Of a DNA stretch of 12,453 nt, positions 1 through 6,984 are shown piece by piece. The notes beneath the pieces are model-generated. The model worked only from the letters and a program-made list of their open reading frames with translations, was not told the DNA's origin and did not search any database. The position numbers and the translations under genes are program-made. Source of the stretch: Clostridia bacterium (lineage in GTDB: Bacteria > Bacillota_E > SLMV01 > PUMD01). Each line of letters begins with the position of its first letter. Position 1 is the stretch's first letter. The stretch is taken from assembly GCA_003563755.1 (NCBI GenBank), contig PWUB01000049.1, forward strand, positions 1 through 12,453. Direction: 5' to 3'.

Positions 1-1
1 G

Positions 2-91
2 GACGCCTCCACCCACGAAGAACCCAGGACCTCCCGGGAGATAATGCTCGAATACCTCGATACCCACTTCCCCCGTGAAGACGTACACTGA
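2..91 (+). CDS. C-terminal end of an unrecognised protein (5' truncated by window edge)
   Basis: An open frame runs from the first bases of the window to a TGA at 89-91 and encodes 29 residues rich in charged side chains (it includes REIMLEYLDTHFP). The composition and regular spacing of acidic, aromatic and aliphatic residues look like an amphipathic C-terminal helix of a real soluble protein. The other two frames on this strand are less protein-like. I do not recognise the family. It converges with the EF-G-like gene; 156 bp separate the two stop codons. Confidence 0.5.
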   Translation, partial: DASTHEEPRTSREIMLEYLDTHFPREDVH

Positions 92-247
92 GGGAAGCTG
101 GTGTTCGCGGGACCCTAGCTAAGCGCACCCATGCAGGATGCAGTTGCCCAGTCTCCAGCGGACCCCTTCGCGATACAGGGGGTCGGGTTGATCAACGTCC
201 ACGGGGGTGAAGAAGCATGAAAGATTCTCCACCCTGCCGTGAGTGCA
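92..247. other. Convergent intergenic gap without a clear terminator
   Basis: This gap lies between two converging stop codons, where a bidirectional terminator would be expected. The best hairpin is GACCCC (161-166) with GGGGTC (179-184) and a 12-nt loop, but no T-run follows on either side. A small minus-strand open frame (119-232) and its mirror on the plus strand (131-220) occupy most of the gap; neither has a good ribosome binding site. Confidence 0.4.
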
Positions 248-2317
248 TCATTCCTCCTGCTGCTTGGCCCTCTCTATGATCCCCTGGGCCACTTCCGACG
301 GCACGGGCTCGCGGGAGAAGAACTCGGTGGTGTATGTGCCGCGCCCCTGGGTTATCGAACGGAGATCAATAGCGTAGCGCGTCATCTCCGATGCGGGAAC
401 CCTGGCCCGGATGACCTGGGACCCCCCCTCGGGCTGCATCCCGAGGATCTTGCCGCGCTTGCGGTTCAGATCGCCGATAACATCCCCCATGAACTCCTCG
501 GGAACCCTGACTTGCACGTCGTTGATGGGCTCGAGAAGCACCGGTCTGGCGTCGAGGAACGCCTGCTTGAAGGCCATGGAGCCGGCCACCTTGAAAGCCA
601 TCTCCGAGGAATCAACGGGGTGATAACCACCGTCATACAGAGTCACCTGGACATCGGTGACTGGATAGGAGGCGAGGGGTCCCTCGGCCATGGCCTCGAC
701 GACACCCTTTTCAACGGCGGGGATGAACTGGTTCGGCACTGCTCCTCCGAAAATTTCGTCCACGAATTCGAAGTGTTCCCCCCTGGCCAGGGGCTTGACG
801 CGGATGTTGACTTCACCGAACTGTCCGCGTCCTCCTGTCTGCTTCTTGTGACGATATCGTGCTTCCGACTGCCCCTGTACGGTCTCGCGGTAAGCGATCC
901 TGGGAGGGGATGTACTGACGTTCACGCCGAACTTCCTCTTGAGACGCTCGAGGATGACTGATATGTGAAGCTCTCCCATCCCGGCCAGGATCTGCTCGTT
1001 GGTATCCGTGTTGCGCTGCATCCGGAACGTGGGATCCTCCTCGGCCAGCCGGCTGAGGCCGGAGCCGATCTTGTCCTCATCACCGCGTGATTCGGGCTGA
1101 ACAGCTACCTGGTAGATGGGCTCCGGAAACTGGATCCTCCGATATACGACGGGATGGTCAGGACTGCACAGGGTGTCTCCGGTGGTGGTATTCTGCAGCT
1201 TGGCAACGGCGACGATGTCACCAGCCACCGCCCGTTCCACCGCTGCCTGCTCATTGCCCCTGGGTATGAACAGCTGGGCCATGTGCTCGGTGGCACCCTG
1301 GGAGCTGTTCACCACCCTGGAGTCGGAGCTGACCTGCCCTGATATCACCCGGTAAAGCGTGAGTCTACCAACGTAGGGGTCGGCCATGGTCTTGAAGACC
1401 AGGGCTGAGAACGGCTCGTCAGCATTGGCACGCCGCCTGACCTCACCGTCATCACCGGGAACCGCAGCCACGTACGGGGGAAGGTCCTCAGGGCTGGGGA
1501 AATAGTCGACGATCATATCCATGAAGGTCGTGATCCCTACCCCCGACAAGGCGGATCCGCAGAGCACGGGAACCATCTCGCGCTCGACGATCGCCTGACG
1601 CATCACCTCTGCCAGGGTGTCGGGGTCTATCTCCTCTCCCTCGAGATACATCATCAGGAGATCATCATCACGCTCCACGATGGCCTCGAGTAGCTGCTCC
1701 CGGTACTCCTCGACCTGTTCCTTCATATCCGCGGGAATCTCTATCTCCTGCGCCTCACCTTTTTCGCCGTACGTGTAGGCCTTCGACGCCAGGAGATCGA
1801 CCACTCCGGAGAAGTCGTCCTCGCTTCCGATTGGCAGCTGCAGCGGGGTTACCCTCTCGGGGAAATACTGCTCAAGCTGGCCGAGCACCCGGAAGAAATC
1901 TGCGTTCTCACGATCGAGCTTGTTGATGAATACCGCCCTGGGCATCTCGTATTCATCAGCGTAACCCCAGACCAGCTCCGTTCCCACCTCGACCCCTGAC
2001 ACGGCCTCCACCACCACCACGGCCATGTCGGTAGCGCGGAGGGCAGCTCGCACTTCACCGACAAAATCGAAGTAACCCGGCGTGTCCATGATGTTGATCT
2101 TTTTGTCCCGCCAGGTAACCGGGGCGATGGCAGCGTTGATGCTGACCTGCCGTTCCCGCTCCTCCGGCTCGAAATCGAGAGTGCTGTTGCGCTGATCAAC
2201 ACTGCCCAGTCGGGTGGTGACTCCCGAGTAATACATCATGTGTTCAGCAAGACTGGTCTTCCCTGCACCGCTGTGGGAGATGAAACCAACGTTTCTAATA
2301 CTGTCGACCTCAGACAC
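248..2317 (-). CDS. Elongation factor G-like GTPase (FusA2/EF-G-2 type)
   Basis: Translational GTPase of 689 residues, about the length of EF-G. G1 SHSGAGKT lies at residues 14-21, the switch I region at about 38-60 (EERERQVSI), G3 DTPGYFDF at 78-85, G4 NKLD at 132-135 and G5 GSAL at 254-257. Domain II follows at about 300-390, domain III at about 398-470, domain IV at about 471-590 with tip loops HKKQTGGRGQFG (490-501) and GGYHPVDSSEMAFK (563-576), and domain V to the end. Canonical EF-G has DTPGHVDF in G3 and ITI in switch I. The Tyr and Ser seen here are typical of the EF-G-like paralogue family, whose cellular role is poorly defined, so this is probably not the main translocase. The GTG start at 2317 is chosen because GGAGG lies 7 nt upstream; the frame is open further up to 2491 but that extension overlaps the preceding gene and is not conserved-looking. 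It lies 55 bp behind the DUF4015 gene on the same strand. Confidence 0.93.
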   Translation of the reverse strand: MSEVDSIRNVGFISHSGAGKTSLAEHMMYYSGVTTRLGSVDQRNSTLDFEPEERERQVSINAAIAPVTWRDKKINIMDTPGYFDFVGEVRAALRATDMAVVVVEAVSGVEVGTELVWGYADEYEMPRAVFINKLDRENADFFRVLGQLEQYFPERVTPLQLPIGSEDDFSGVVDLLASKAYTYGEKGEAQEIEIPADMKEQVEEYREQLLEAIVERDDDLLMMYLEGEEIDPDTLAEVMRQAIVEREMVPVLCGSALSGVGITTFMDMIVDYFPSPEDLPPYVAAVPGDDGEVRRRANADEPFSALVFKTMADPYVGRLTLYRVISGQVSSDSRVVNSSQGATEHMAQLFIPRGNEQAAVERAVAGDIVAVAKLQNTTTGDTLCSPDHPVVYRRIQFPEPIYQVAVQPESRGDEDKIGSGLSRLAEEDPTFRMQRNTDTNEQILAGMGELHISVILERLKRKFGVNVSTSPPRIAYRETVQGQSEARYRHKKQTGGRGQFGEVNIRVKPLARGEHFEFVDEIFGGAVPNQFIPAVEKGVVEAMAEGPLASYPVTDVQVTLYDGGYHPVDSSEMAFKVAGSMAFKQAFLDARPVLLEPINDVQVRVPEEFMGDVIGDLNRKRGKILGMQPEGGSQVIRARVPASEMTRYAIDLRSITQGRGTYTTEFFSREPVPSEVAQGIIERAKQQEE

Positions 2318-2372
2318 CTGTAATCCTCCTTCTCCGTTCTCCGCTCTACATAGCCTCACCAGCTCCGCGCGC

Positions 2373-3524
2373 TCAATCGGCGCCGGACAACACCTCTCGG
2401 GTGTAAACCCCCCGGGGATTCCACAGAAGCCAGCTCTCAACTCCGTGCTCTCGAACAGCCCGAACCTGAGCCTCCACTTCCGGGGGCCCATAGCGGTATC
2501 CCATGGAGAAGTCCTGCAGCCAGGGCCTTATGACCGCATCACGAGGGGTCGTTCTTCTGACGGCGTCTCTCATGGCGTGCCAGACGGTATCGTAGGGAGC
2601 CTCGTTAGGCACTGGAATTCTGTAGATGTTGGGCCCGTAATGGGAAGGATATATCATAGGGGATATGTAGTCCACCGCACCCAACACCCTCTCCCAGTTC
2701 TGTCCTATGCCCATATCAGCGGCCACTGTGGTCACAAGTCCAAACACATCAGCAGAGCTGTAGGCTCCCTCGGCCGCCAGGGCCCACTGTGCTTCCTCGA
2801 GAAATCCGGTGATGACCTCCACCCGGGTGAGGTCCTCATCGAGCCACGTGTACCTGACCGCACTCATGTGCCCGTCGGTGGGGTATCGCACGTAGTCAAA
2901 CTGGATCTCATCGAAGCCGGCGCGGGCGACCTCCGCTGCAACATCTATGTTGTACTGCCACACCTCGCGGTTGTAGGGGTCCATCCACGCCGCACCTGTC
3001 TGGTCCCGCCATGCTCCACCATCCACGTGGGCTACGGCCAGGTCAGGGCGTGCTGCCGCCAGCCGGCTGTCCTTGAAGACCACCAACCTCGCGATGGAGT
3101 ATATGCCGAGCTCACGGAGCCTCTCTGCAAGTTCAGTGAGGTCGCCCAGTCGAACCTGCTGTGCCCGGTACCTGTGCACCGCGTCCAGTTCGGTGCGGTA
3201 GGTGATCCATCCATTATCATCCTTGACATCGATAACGAGTGCATTGAGCTCAGTATCCAGTACCAGCTGGATGAGGTTGTCGAGCCGGCCCGGATCACCG
3301 GCTAGCCCGGGGGGCACGTATATACCTTTTATCGGCCGCTGTATTTCCTCGGACTTTCTCAGGAGAATGCCCTCGAGCTCCGCCCGATCTGGAACCCACC
3401 AATCACCGTCTTCGGCCGCGGTACTCGCCTCCGCGACCCCGGTGAGACAGGCGATCACTGTTGAGACGGAGAGGATGACGACCAGAAGTGTGACCAGATA
3501 CCCCTGCCAGTTCCCAATCTTCAT
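2373..3524 (-). CDS. Secreted/lipid-anchored DUF4015 putative glycoside hydrolase
   Basis: Protein of 383 residues with a basic N-terminus, a hydrophobic stretch at about 10-27 and then a mature domain. V23-I24-A25-C26 fits a lipoprotein signal-peptidase box, while AEA-S near residue 33 is an alternative ordinary signal-peptidase site, so it is either a lipoprotein or freely secreted. The body matches the DUF4015 putative glycosyl-hydrolase family (TIM-barrel type): GIYVPPG (67-73), LNALVIDVKDDNG (93-105), FDEIQFDYVRYP (204-215), ISPMIYPSHYG (287-297) and RPWLQDF (333-339). The acidic residues in FDEIQFDYVRYP are the most likely catalytic ones by family analogy; the substrate is unknown. The ATG at 3524 is preferred because AAAGGG lies 6 nt upstream; an in-frame TTG at 3530 would add two residues. 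An extended -10 promoter precedes it. Confidence 0.88.
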   Translation of the reverse strand: MKIGNWQGYLVTLLVVILSVSTVIACLTGVAEASTAAEDGDWWVPDRAELEGILLRKSEEIQRPIKGIYVPPGLAGDPGRLDNLIQLVLDTELNALVIDVKDDNGWITYRTELDAVHRYRAQQVRLGDLTELAERLRELGIYSIARLVVFKDSRLAAARPDLAVAHVDGGAWRDQTGAAWMDPYNREVWQYNIDVAAEVARAGFDEIQFDYVRYPTDGHMSAVRYTWLDEDLTRVEVITGFLEEAQWALAAEGAYSSADVFGLVTTVAADMGIGQNWERVLGAVDYISPMIYPSHYGPNIYRIPVPNEAPYDTVWHAMRDAVRRTTPRDAVIRPWLQDFSMGYRYGPPEVEAQVRAVREHGVESWLLWNPRGVYTREVLSGAD

Positions 3525-3573
3525 AAACAACCCTTTCCCCAGTCATCTACCGTCCATGCTGACCGGAAAGAGT

Positions 3574-3595
3574 CGCCTCGCTGCTGCGCGAGACG
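3574..3595 (-). other. Hairpin in the 5' leader of the DUF4015 gene
   Basis: On the minus strand CGTCTCGC and GCGAGGCG form an 8-bp stem with one G-U wobble around a 6-nt loop. It lies between the putative promoter (3622-3630) and the start codon at 3524. The sequence after it (ACTCTTTCC) is a poor terminator tail, so a leader structure is as likely as a weak terminator for the ZIP gene upstream. Confidence 0.3.
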
Positions 3596-3621
3596 CCCAC
3601 CGACCGTGCAAATCCCATAAC

Positions 3622-3630
3622 AGTATACCA
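3622..3630 (-). promoter_or_regulatory. Extended -10 promoter for the DUF4015 gene
   Basis: The minus strand reads TGGTATACT, a TGn motif directly joined to TATACT (5 of 6 consensus positions). No good -35 is seen 16-18 bp upstream, as is common for extended -10 promoters. It lies downstream of the ZIP stop codon and would give a leader of roughly 90 nt for the DUF4015 gene. Confidence 0.5.
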
Positions 3631-3659
3631 CGACGGCTGTCCCTGCAGAAGAGAATCCC

Positions 3660-4406
3660 TCACAACCCAACCCACCAGCCGACGAGCAGTACCAGGATGA
3701 ACCCCATGGTCACACCCCAGCTGGGAAGAGTGGAACCCCCCGGCTCATGCGCCTCCGGGATCAACTGATCGGCAGTAACATAAATGAGGGCTCCAGCGGC
3801 GAAGGAGAGCCCGAGGGGAAGGAGCGATCGCAGGCTCTTGGCACCTATGACGGCCACCCAGGCACCGAGAACACCGCTGATTCCCGCCAGGGTCGCGAAG
3901 ATCACCGTAACCCAGCGGTTCACGCCGCTGCGCCGCAGCGGCAGGCTTATCGCCAGCCCTTCAGGTATGTTCTGACATGCCATTGCGAGTGCCAGCTGAG
4001 GCCCCGTGGTTTGCACACCCGCCACGTACCCCAGGCCCATGGCCAGCCCCTCGGGTATGTTGTGAATGGCGATCGCCACCGCGAGCAGCAGGGCATCCTC
4101 CATGCCGGGAGTGAAAGCATCACTTCCGAAATGGGGATGCAGGTGCGGCAGTACGTATTCGAGGACGAAGACGAAGGCACCTCCGAGGAGCAGTCCCACC
4201 ACCGCCACGAGCACTCCTCCCTCTGCAACGGACTGGGGAAGGAGGACTAGAGACGATATGCCCAGCATCACTCCCGCCGAAAACCCCAGTATGGTGCTGT
4301 AGGTCCTGCGGGTTATGTCACCGGCCAGGGCCAGGATCAGGGCCCCCACGCCGCTGACTGCTCCGGCTGCGGCTGTGGCCACCACGGCTCTGGTGAGAAC
4401 GCTCAC
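3660..4406 (-). CDS. ZIP-family divalent metal transporter
   Basis: Integral membrane protein of 248 residues with about eight hydrophobic segments, the usual size of bacterial ZIP (ZupT-like) transporters. The two signature metal-site helices are present: HNIPEGLA at 115-122 and QNIPEGLA at 145-152, whose His, Asn, Glu and Gln residues form the transmembrane metal site in the family. A His-rich loop HLHPHFG (88-94) between membrane segments probably collects metal. A third polar helix carries ADQLIPEAHE (212-221). The family moves zinc, iron or manganese into the cytoplasm; the exact metal cannot be read from sequence. The GTG start at 4406 follows GGGAGG with 7 nt spacing. It lies 74 bp behind the amidohydrolase gene on the same strand. 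Confidence 0.92.
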   Translation of the reverse strand: MSVLTRAVVATAAAGAVSGVGALILALAGDITRRTYSTILGFSAGVMLGISSLVLLPQSVAEGGVLVAVVGLLLGGAFVFVLEYVLPHLHPHFGSDAFTPGMEDALLLAVAIAIHNIPEGLAMGLGYVAGVQTTGPQLALAMACQNIPEGLAISLPLRRSGVNRWVTVIFATLAGISGVLGAWVAVIGAKSLRSLLPLGLSFAAGALIYVTADQLIPEAHEPGGSTLPSWGVTMGFILVLLVGWWVGL

Positions 4407-4480
4407 GGACTAGCCTCCCATCCTTGCAGGTCCCCCTTAGGTTACCCAGACTCGGCGGGAAAGCGCCCGTGAAAACGCGA

Positions 4481-6070
4481 TCAGCAGGATGATGTGAATC
4501 CTCGTCTGTCGAACACCACCTCTCCCCCGACCACCGTCATGTCAACACGGCATTCTTCCAGTCCACCCTGCATGATATCGTGGCTGAGCACCACGAAGTC
4601 GGCCAACATACCCGGGACCAGGGTGCCCCGTCGCCCTTCCTCCCCCAGGGCGTAGCAAGAGCCCCAAGTGTAGGCCCGGACCGCCTCCACTGCTGAGAGC
4701 CGTTCCTCGGGATACCAGCTGCGGTCTCGGCCGTCCTTTGCACGGAACACTGCAGCACGGATCCCAGCCAGGGGGTCCATGACATCCACCGGCAGGTCGG
4801 ACCCGAAGGCCAGAACCGCCCCGGCCCTCATGAGGCTGCGAAATGCGTATGCATAACGACCCCGGGAGCCCCAGTATCTATCCACAAGATCCCTATCGGC
4901 CACCGCATGGGTGGGCTGAACCGAGGCGATCACTCCCAGGCGGGCGAACCTCTCGATATCCTCAGGTCTCAGCACCTGGGCGTGCTCGATGCGATTGCGA
5001 CCGACCGCTCTGTTTTTGAGCTCGGACAGAACGTCCAGGACCAGGCTGTTCGCCGCGTCACCGATGGCGTGCACGGCGACGGGCAGTGAAAGCCCGAACG
5101 ATCGCTCGACCTGGCTCGAAAACTCCTCAGGATCCATCAGCAGGAGCCCCCGGTAGCCGTCCGCCTCCCGACCGCGGTACGGATCAAACATGTAGGCGGT
5201 CTGTGGACCCAGGGCACCGTCGATCATGATCTTCACCGCACTAATGCGCAGCCTCTCATCGCCAAGTCCGCGGGTAATGCCCAGGCTTTCCAGCGCATCC
5301 AGGGATTCGGCAGGCATGGTCATCCTCACGCGAAGACTCAGGGCTCCTGCTCTGTTCAACTCCGTGAAGACCCGCAGGGCATCGGCCCCCTCGCAGCTCA
5401 CGAGGCCGGTCAATCCCAGCGAATGAGCCTCCCGTTGACCCTCGAGCACCACCCTCTTGAGCTCCTGTAGGGAGGGTTCCGGCATCACCTCATCGATGAG
5501 TGACATAGCAGTCTCGACGAATATGCCCCGCAGTTCGCCGTCCTCATCGTGAAGCACCTTACCCCCGGGAGGAGACCCGACCCCGGCATCGAGCCCCGCT
5601 CGCCTGAGAGCCTCGGTGTTCGCCCACAGGGCATGGGCATCCTTGCTCCGCAGTGCCACCGGATGACCACGGGTGACCCTGTCCAGGTCCGATCGGTGCG
5701 GGAAGTCACCGTCCCCCCACAGATTCTTGTTCCATCCTCCACCCCGAATCCACTCGCCGGGCGGGGTTCTCTCTGCTACCCGGGATATGAGCTCCTGGGC
5801 CTGCTCCAGGGATGTAGCCTGTGTCAAATCCACACCAACCTGCATGTAGCAGTGGGACAAAAAGTGGGTATGGGAATCGACGAAGCCCGGCACCACGGTG
5901 CGCCCCTGCAGGTCAATCCGTGTCAAGCCGGGGCCTGCACAGAGTTCTTCCCGAGACCCCGCCTCCCGGATATGCTTTCCATCGACCAGGAGGGAGTCCA
6001 CGACTCGATCGTCTCGGTCCTCATCCAGGGTGTAGATCTTACCGTTGTGAAATAGAGTGGGCAGTATCAT
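4481..6070 (-). CDS. YtcJ-type metal-dependent amidohydrolase
   Basis: Protein of about 529 residues of the amidohydrolase_3 family, a TIM-barrel metal hydrolase flanked by a composite beta-sandwich. Numbered from a GTG at 6073: HNGKIYTLDE (9-18) is the N-terminal sandwich strand, VDSHTH (65-70) gives the first metal ligands, KIMIDGALG (281-289) supplies the likely bridging lysine, AVHAIGDAA (333-341) and IEHAQ (362-366) the His ligands, and GSDLPVD (424-430) the catalytic Asp. No signal peptide is seen, so it should be cytosolic. Relatives include N-substituted formamide deformylase, but the substrate is unknown here. The start is uncertain: GTG (6073) and ATG (6070) both overlap or touch the GGAGGTGAT ribosome binding site, and an in-frame CTG at 6064 is better spaced. 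A stop codon lies in frame 9 nt before the GTG. Confidence 0.9.
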   Translation of the reverse strand: MILPTLFHNGKIYTLDEDRDDRVVDSLLVDGKHIREAGSREELCAGPGLTRIDLQGRTVVPGFVDSHTHFLSHCYMQVGVDLTQATSLEQAQELISRVAERTPPGEWIRGGGWNKNLWGDGDFPHRSDLDRVTRGHPVALRSKDAHALWANTEALRRAGLDAGVGSPPGGKVLHDEDGELRGIFVETAMSLIDEVMPEPSLQELKRVVLEGQREAHSLGLTGLVSCEGADALRVFTELNRAGALSLRVRMTMPAESLDALESLGITRGLGDERLRISAVKIMIDGALGPQTAYMFDPYRGREADGYRGLLLMDPEEFSSQVERSFGLSLPVAVHAIGDAANSLVLDVLSELKNRAVGRNRIEHAQVLRPEDIERFARLGVIASVQPTHAVADRDLVDRYWGSRGRYAYAFRSLMRAGAVLAFGSDLPVDVMDPLAGIRAAVFRAKDGRDRSWYPEERLSAVEAVRAYTWGSCYALGEEGRRGTLVPGMLADFVVLSHDIMQGGLEECRVDMTVVGGEVVFDRRGFTSSC

Positions 6071-6090
6071 CACCTCCGCTCATTGAATTG

Positions 6091-6114
6091 GGCAGATATT
6101 GGTCAATACCTGCC
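6091..6114 (-). promoter_or_regulatory. 24-bp inverted repeat in the amidohydrolase leader
   Basis: The arms GGCAGATATT and AATACCTGCC surround a GGTC spacer (plus strand). Read as the amidohydrolase transcript, all ten positions pair (one as G-U), closing a GACC tetraloop; on the plus strand the same position is an A-C mismatch. It ends 13 nt before the ribosome binding site at 6073-6077. It is either an operator for a dimeric regulator or an RNA hairpin controlling initiation. A TTGACC hexamer that could act as a -35 element lies inside it, but no matching -10 follows. Confidence 0.5.
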
Positions 6115-6312
6115 GAGGATCTTTCGCGGCGGCGTAGGGGAGACCCTGCATGTCATATCGTGCCCGCACCAGAAGGTGAGATTCGATGATCGGCGGCGCC
6201 AATGCCGGCGGTGCACGGACGGGCGGCGACCGAGGGGCCGGTGTTGTTTCGGGACTCAGATGGAGACAATAGTGTCTTAGAGAACACACCCCCGGTGAGA
6301 AGGAGGAATTAT

Positions 6313-6984
6313 GTGCGTGTGATAATAGCAGGTGGAGGCAAAGGCGGTAGAAGGCTCGTCAGCCTTTTCAGTTCCCATCCGGACCACAGAGTCACCCTCG
6401 TCGATTCTGACCCCAAGGCCTGCGAGTCGATATCGGAGTTGTTCCCTGACGTCGACATCGTCCTCGGCGACGTGACACATCCTGACACCTTGAGCGAGGC
6501 AAACAACCGAAAGGCCCAGACCTTCATCGCCATCACGGGGGACGACCGTCTCAATCTTCTCGCCGCCAAGGCTGCCGAAGTTATGGGTATACCTATAGTC
6601 ATGCTCAGGATCGGAGAGCGGGAATACCGGGAGCTCGGAGAGGTCCTGGAGCTGGCAAACATACTCGACCCTGCTGATTCAACCGCTGCACAGATAGTGA
6701 CCCGCCTCAACGGGGTCGACATCTCCGACCTGGTCCATCAGCTCTATCCCCGGATAGAGGTTAAGCGGCTTGCCGTTGGGGACCATCCGGAGATGGTGGG
6801 CGCGCCCGTGTCCGAGATCTCCGAACAGCTCAACAGGGAAACCTATCCGATACTGATCCTGAGGGACGGACAGCACCACCTGCCCTCCAGGGCGGGCCCT
6901 CTACGGGAGGGGGATCACGTCATCGCATGGATCCAGAATCCCCAGAGCCTCGTTGACCGCTTCAAGGACGGCAAGCGACAGTGA
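6313..6984 (+). CDS. TrkA-type RCK protein (TrkA-N + TrkA-C)
   Basis: Soluble protein of 223 residues, the length of a single-repeat TrkA/KtrA subunit. A Rossmann TrkA-N domain occupies residues 1 to about 130: VIIAGGGKGG (3-12) gives the GxGxxG nucleotide loop and VTLVDSDP (27-34) ends strand 2 with the acidic residue that selects NAD(H)-type ligands. GDVTHPDTL (52-60) and FIAITGDDRLNLLAA (71-85) are also typical. A TrkA-C domain follows at about 140-215 (RLAVGDHPEMVG, then PLREGDHVIAWI). Family members gate K+ transporters or channels on nucleotide binding. Here no K+ transporter is adjacent; the next gene is a ClC protein joined by a 4-nt GTGA overlap. The start GTG at 6313 follows AGGAGG by 6 nt; a GTG at 6319 is an alternative. 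An out-of-frame ATG at 6311 overlaps this start. Confidence 0.9.
   Translation: MRVIIAGGGKGGRRLVSLFSSHPDHRVTLVDSDPKACESISELFPDVDIVLGDVTHPDTLSEANNRKAQTFIAITGDDRLNLLAAKAAEVMGIPIVMLRIGEREYRELGEVLELANILDPADSTAAQIVTRLNGVDISDLVHQLYPRIEVKRLAVGDHPEMVGAPVSEISEQLNRETYPILILRDGQHHLPSRAGPLREGDHVIAWIQNPQSLVDRFKDGKRQ

Noticed and set aside
239..961. 240-codon plus-strand open frame
   Set aside because: It lies wholly antisense to the EF-G-like gene and reflects its high GC third positions; no ribosome binding site or recognisable domain.
2238..3305. 355-codon plus-strand open frame
   Set aside because: Antisense to the DUF4015 gene and the start of the EF-G-like gene, both of which have clear family motifs; the composition is not protein-like.
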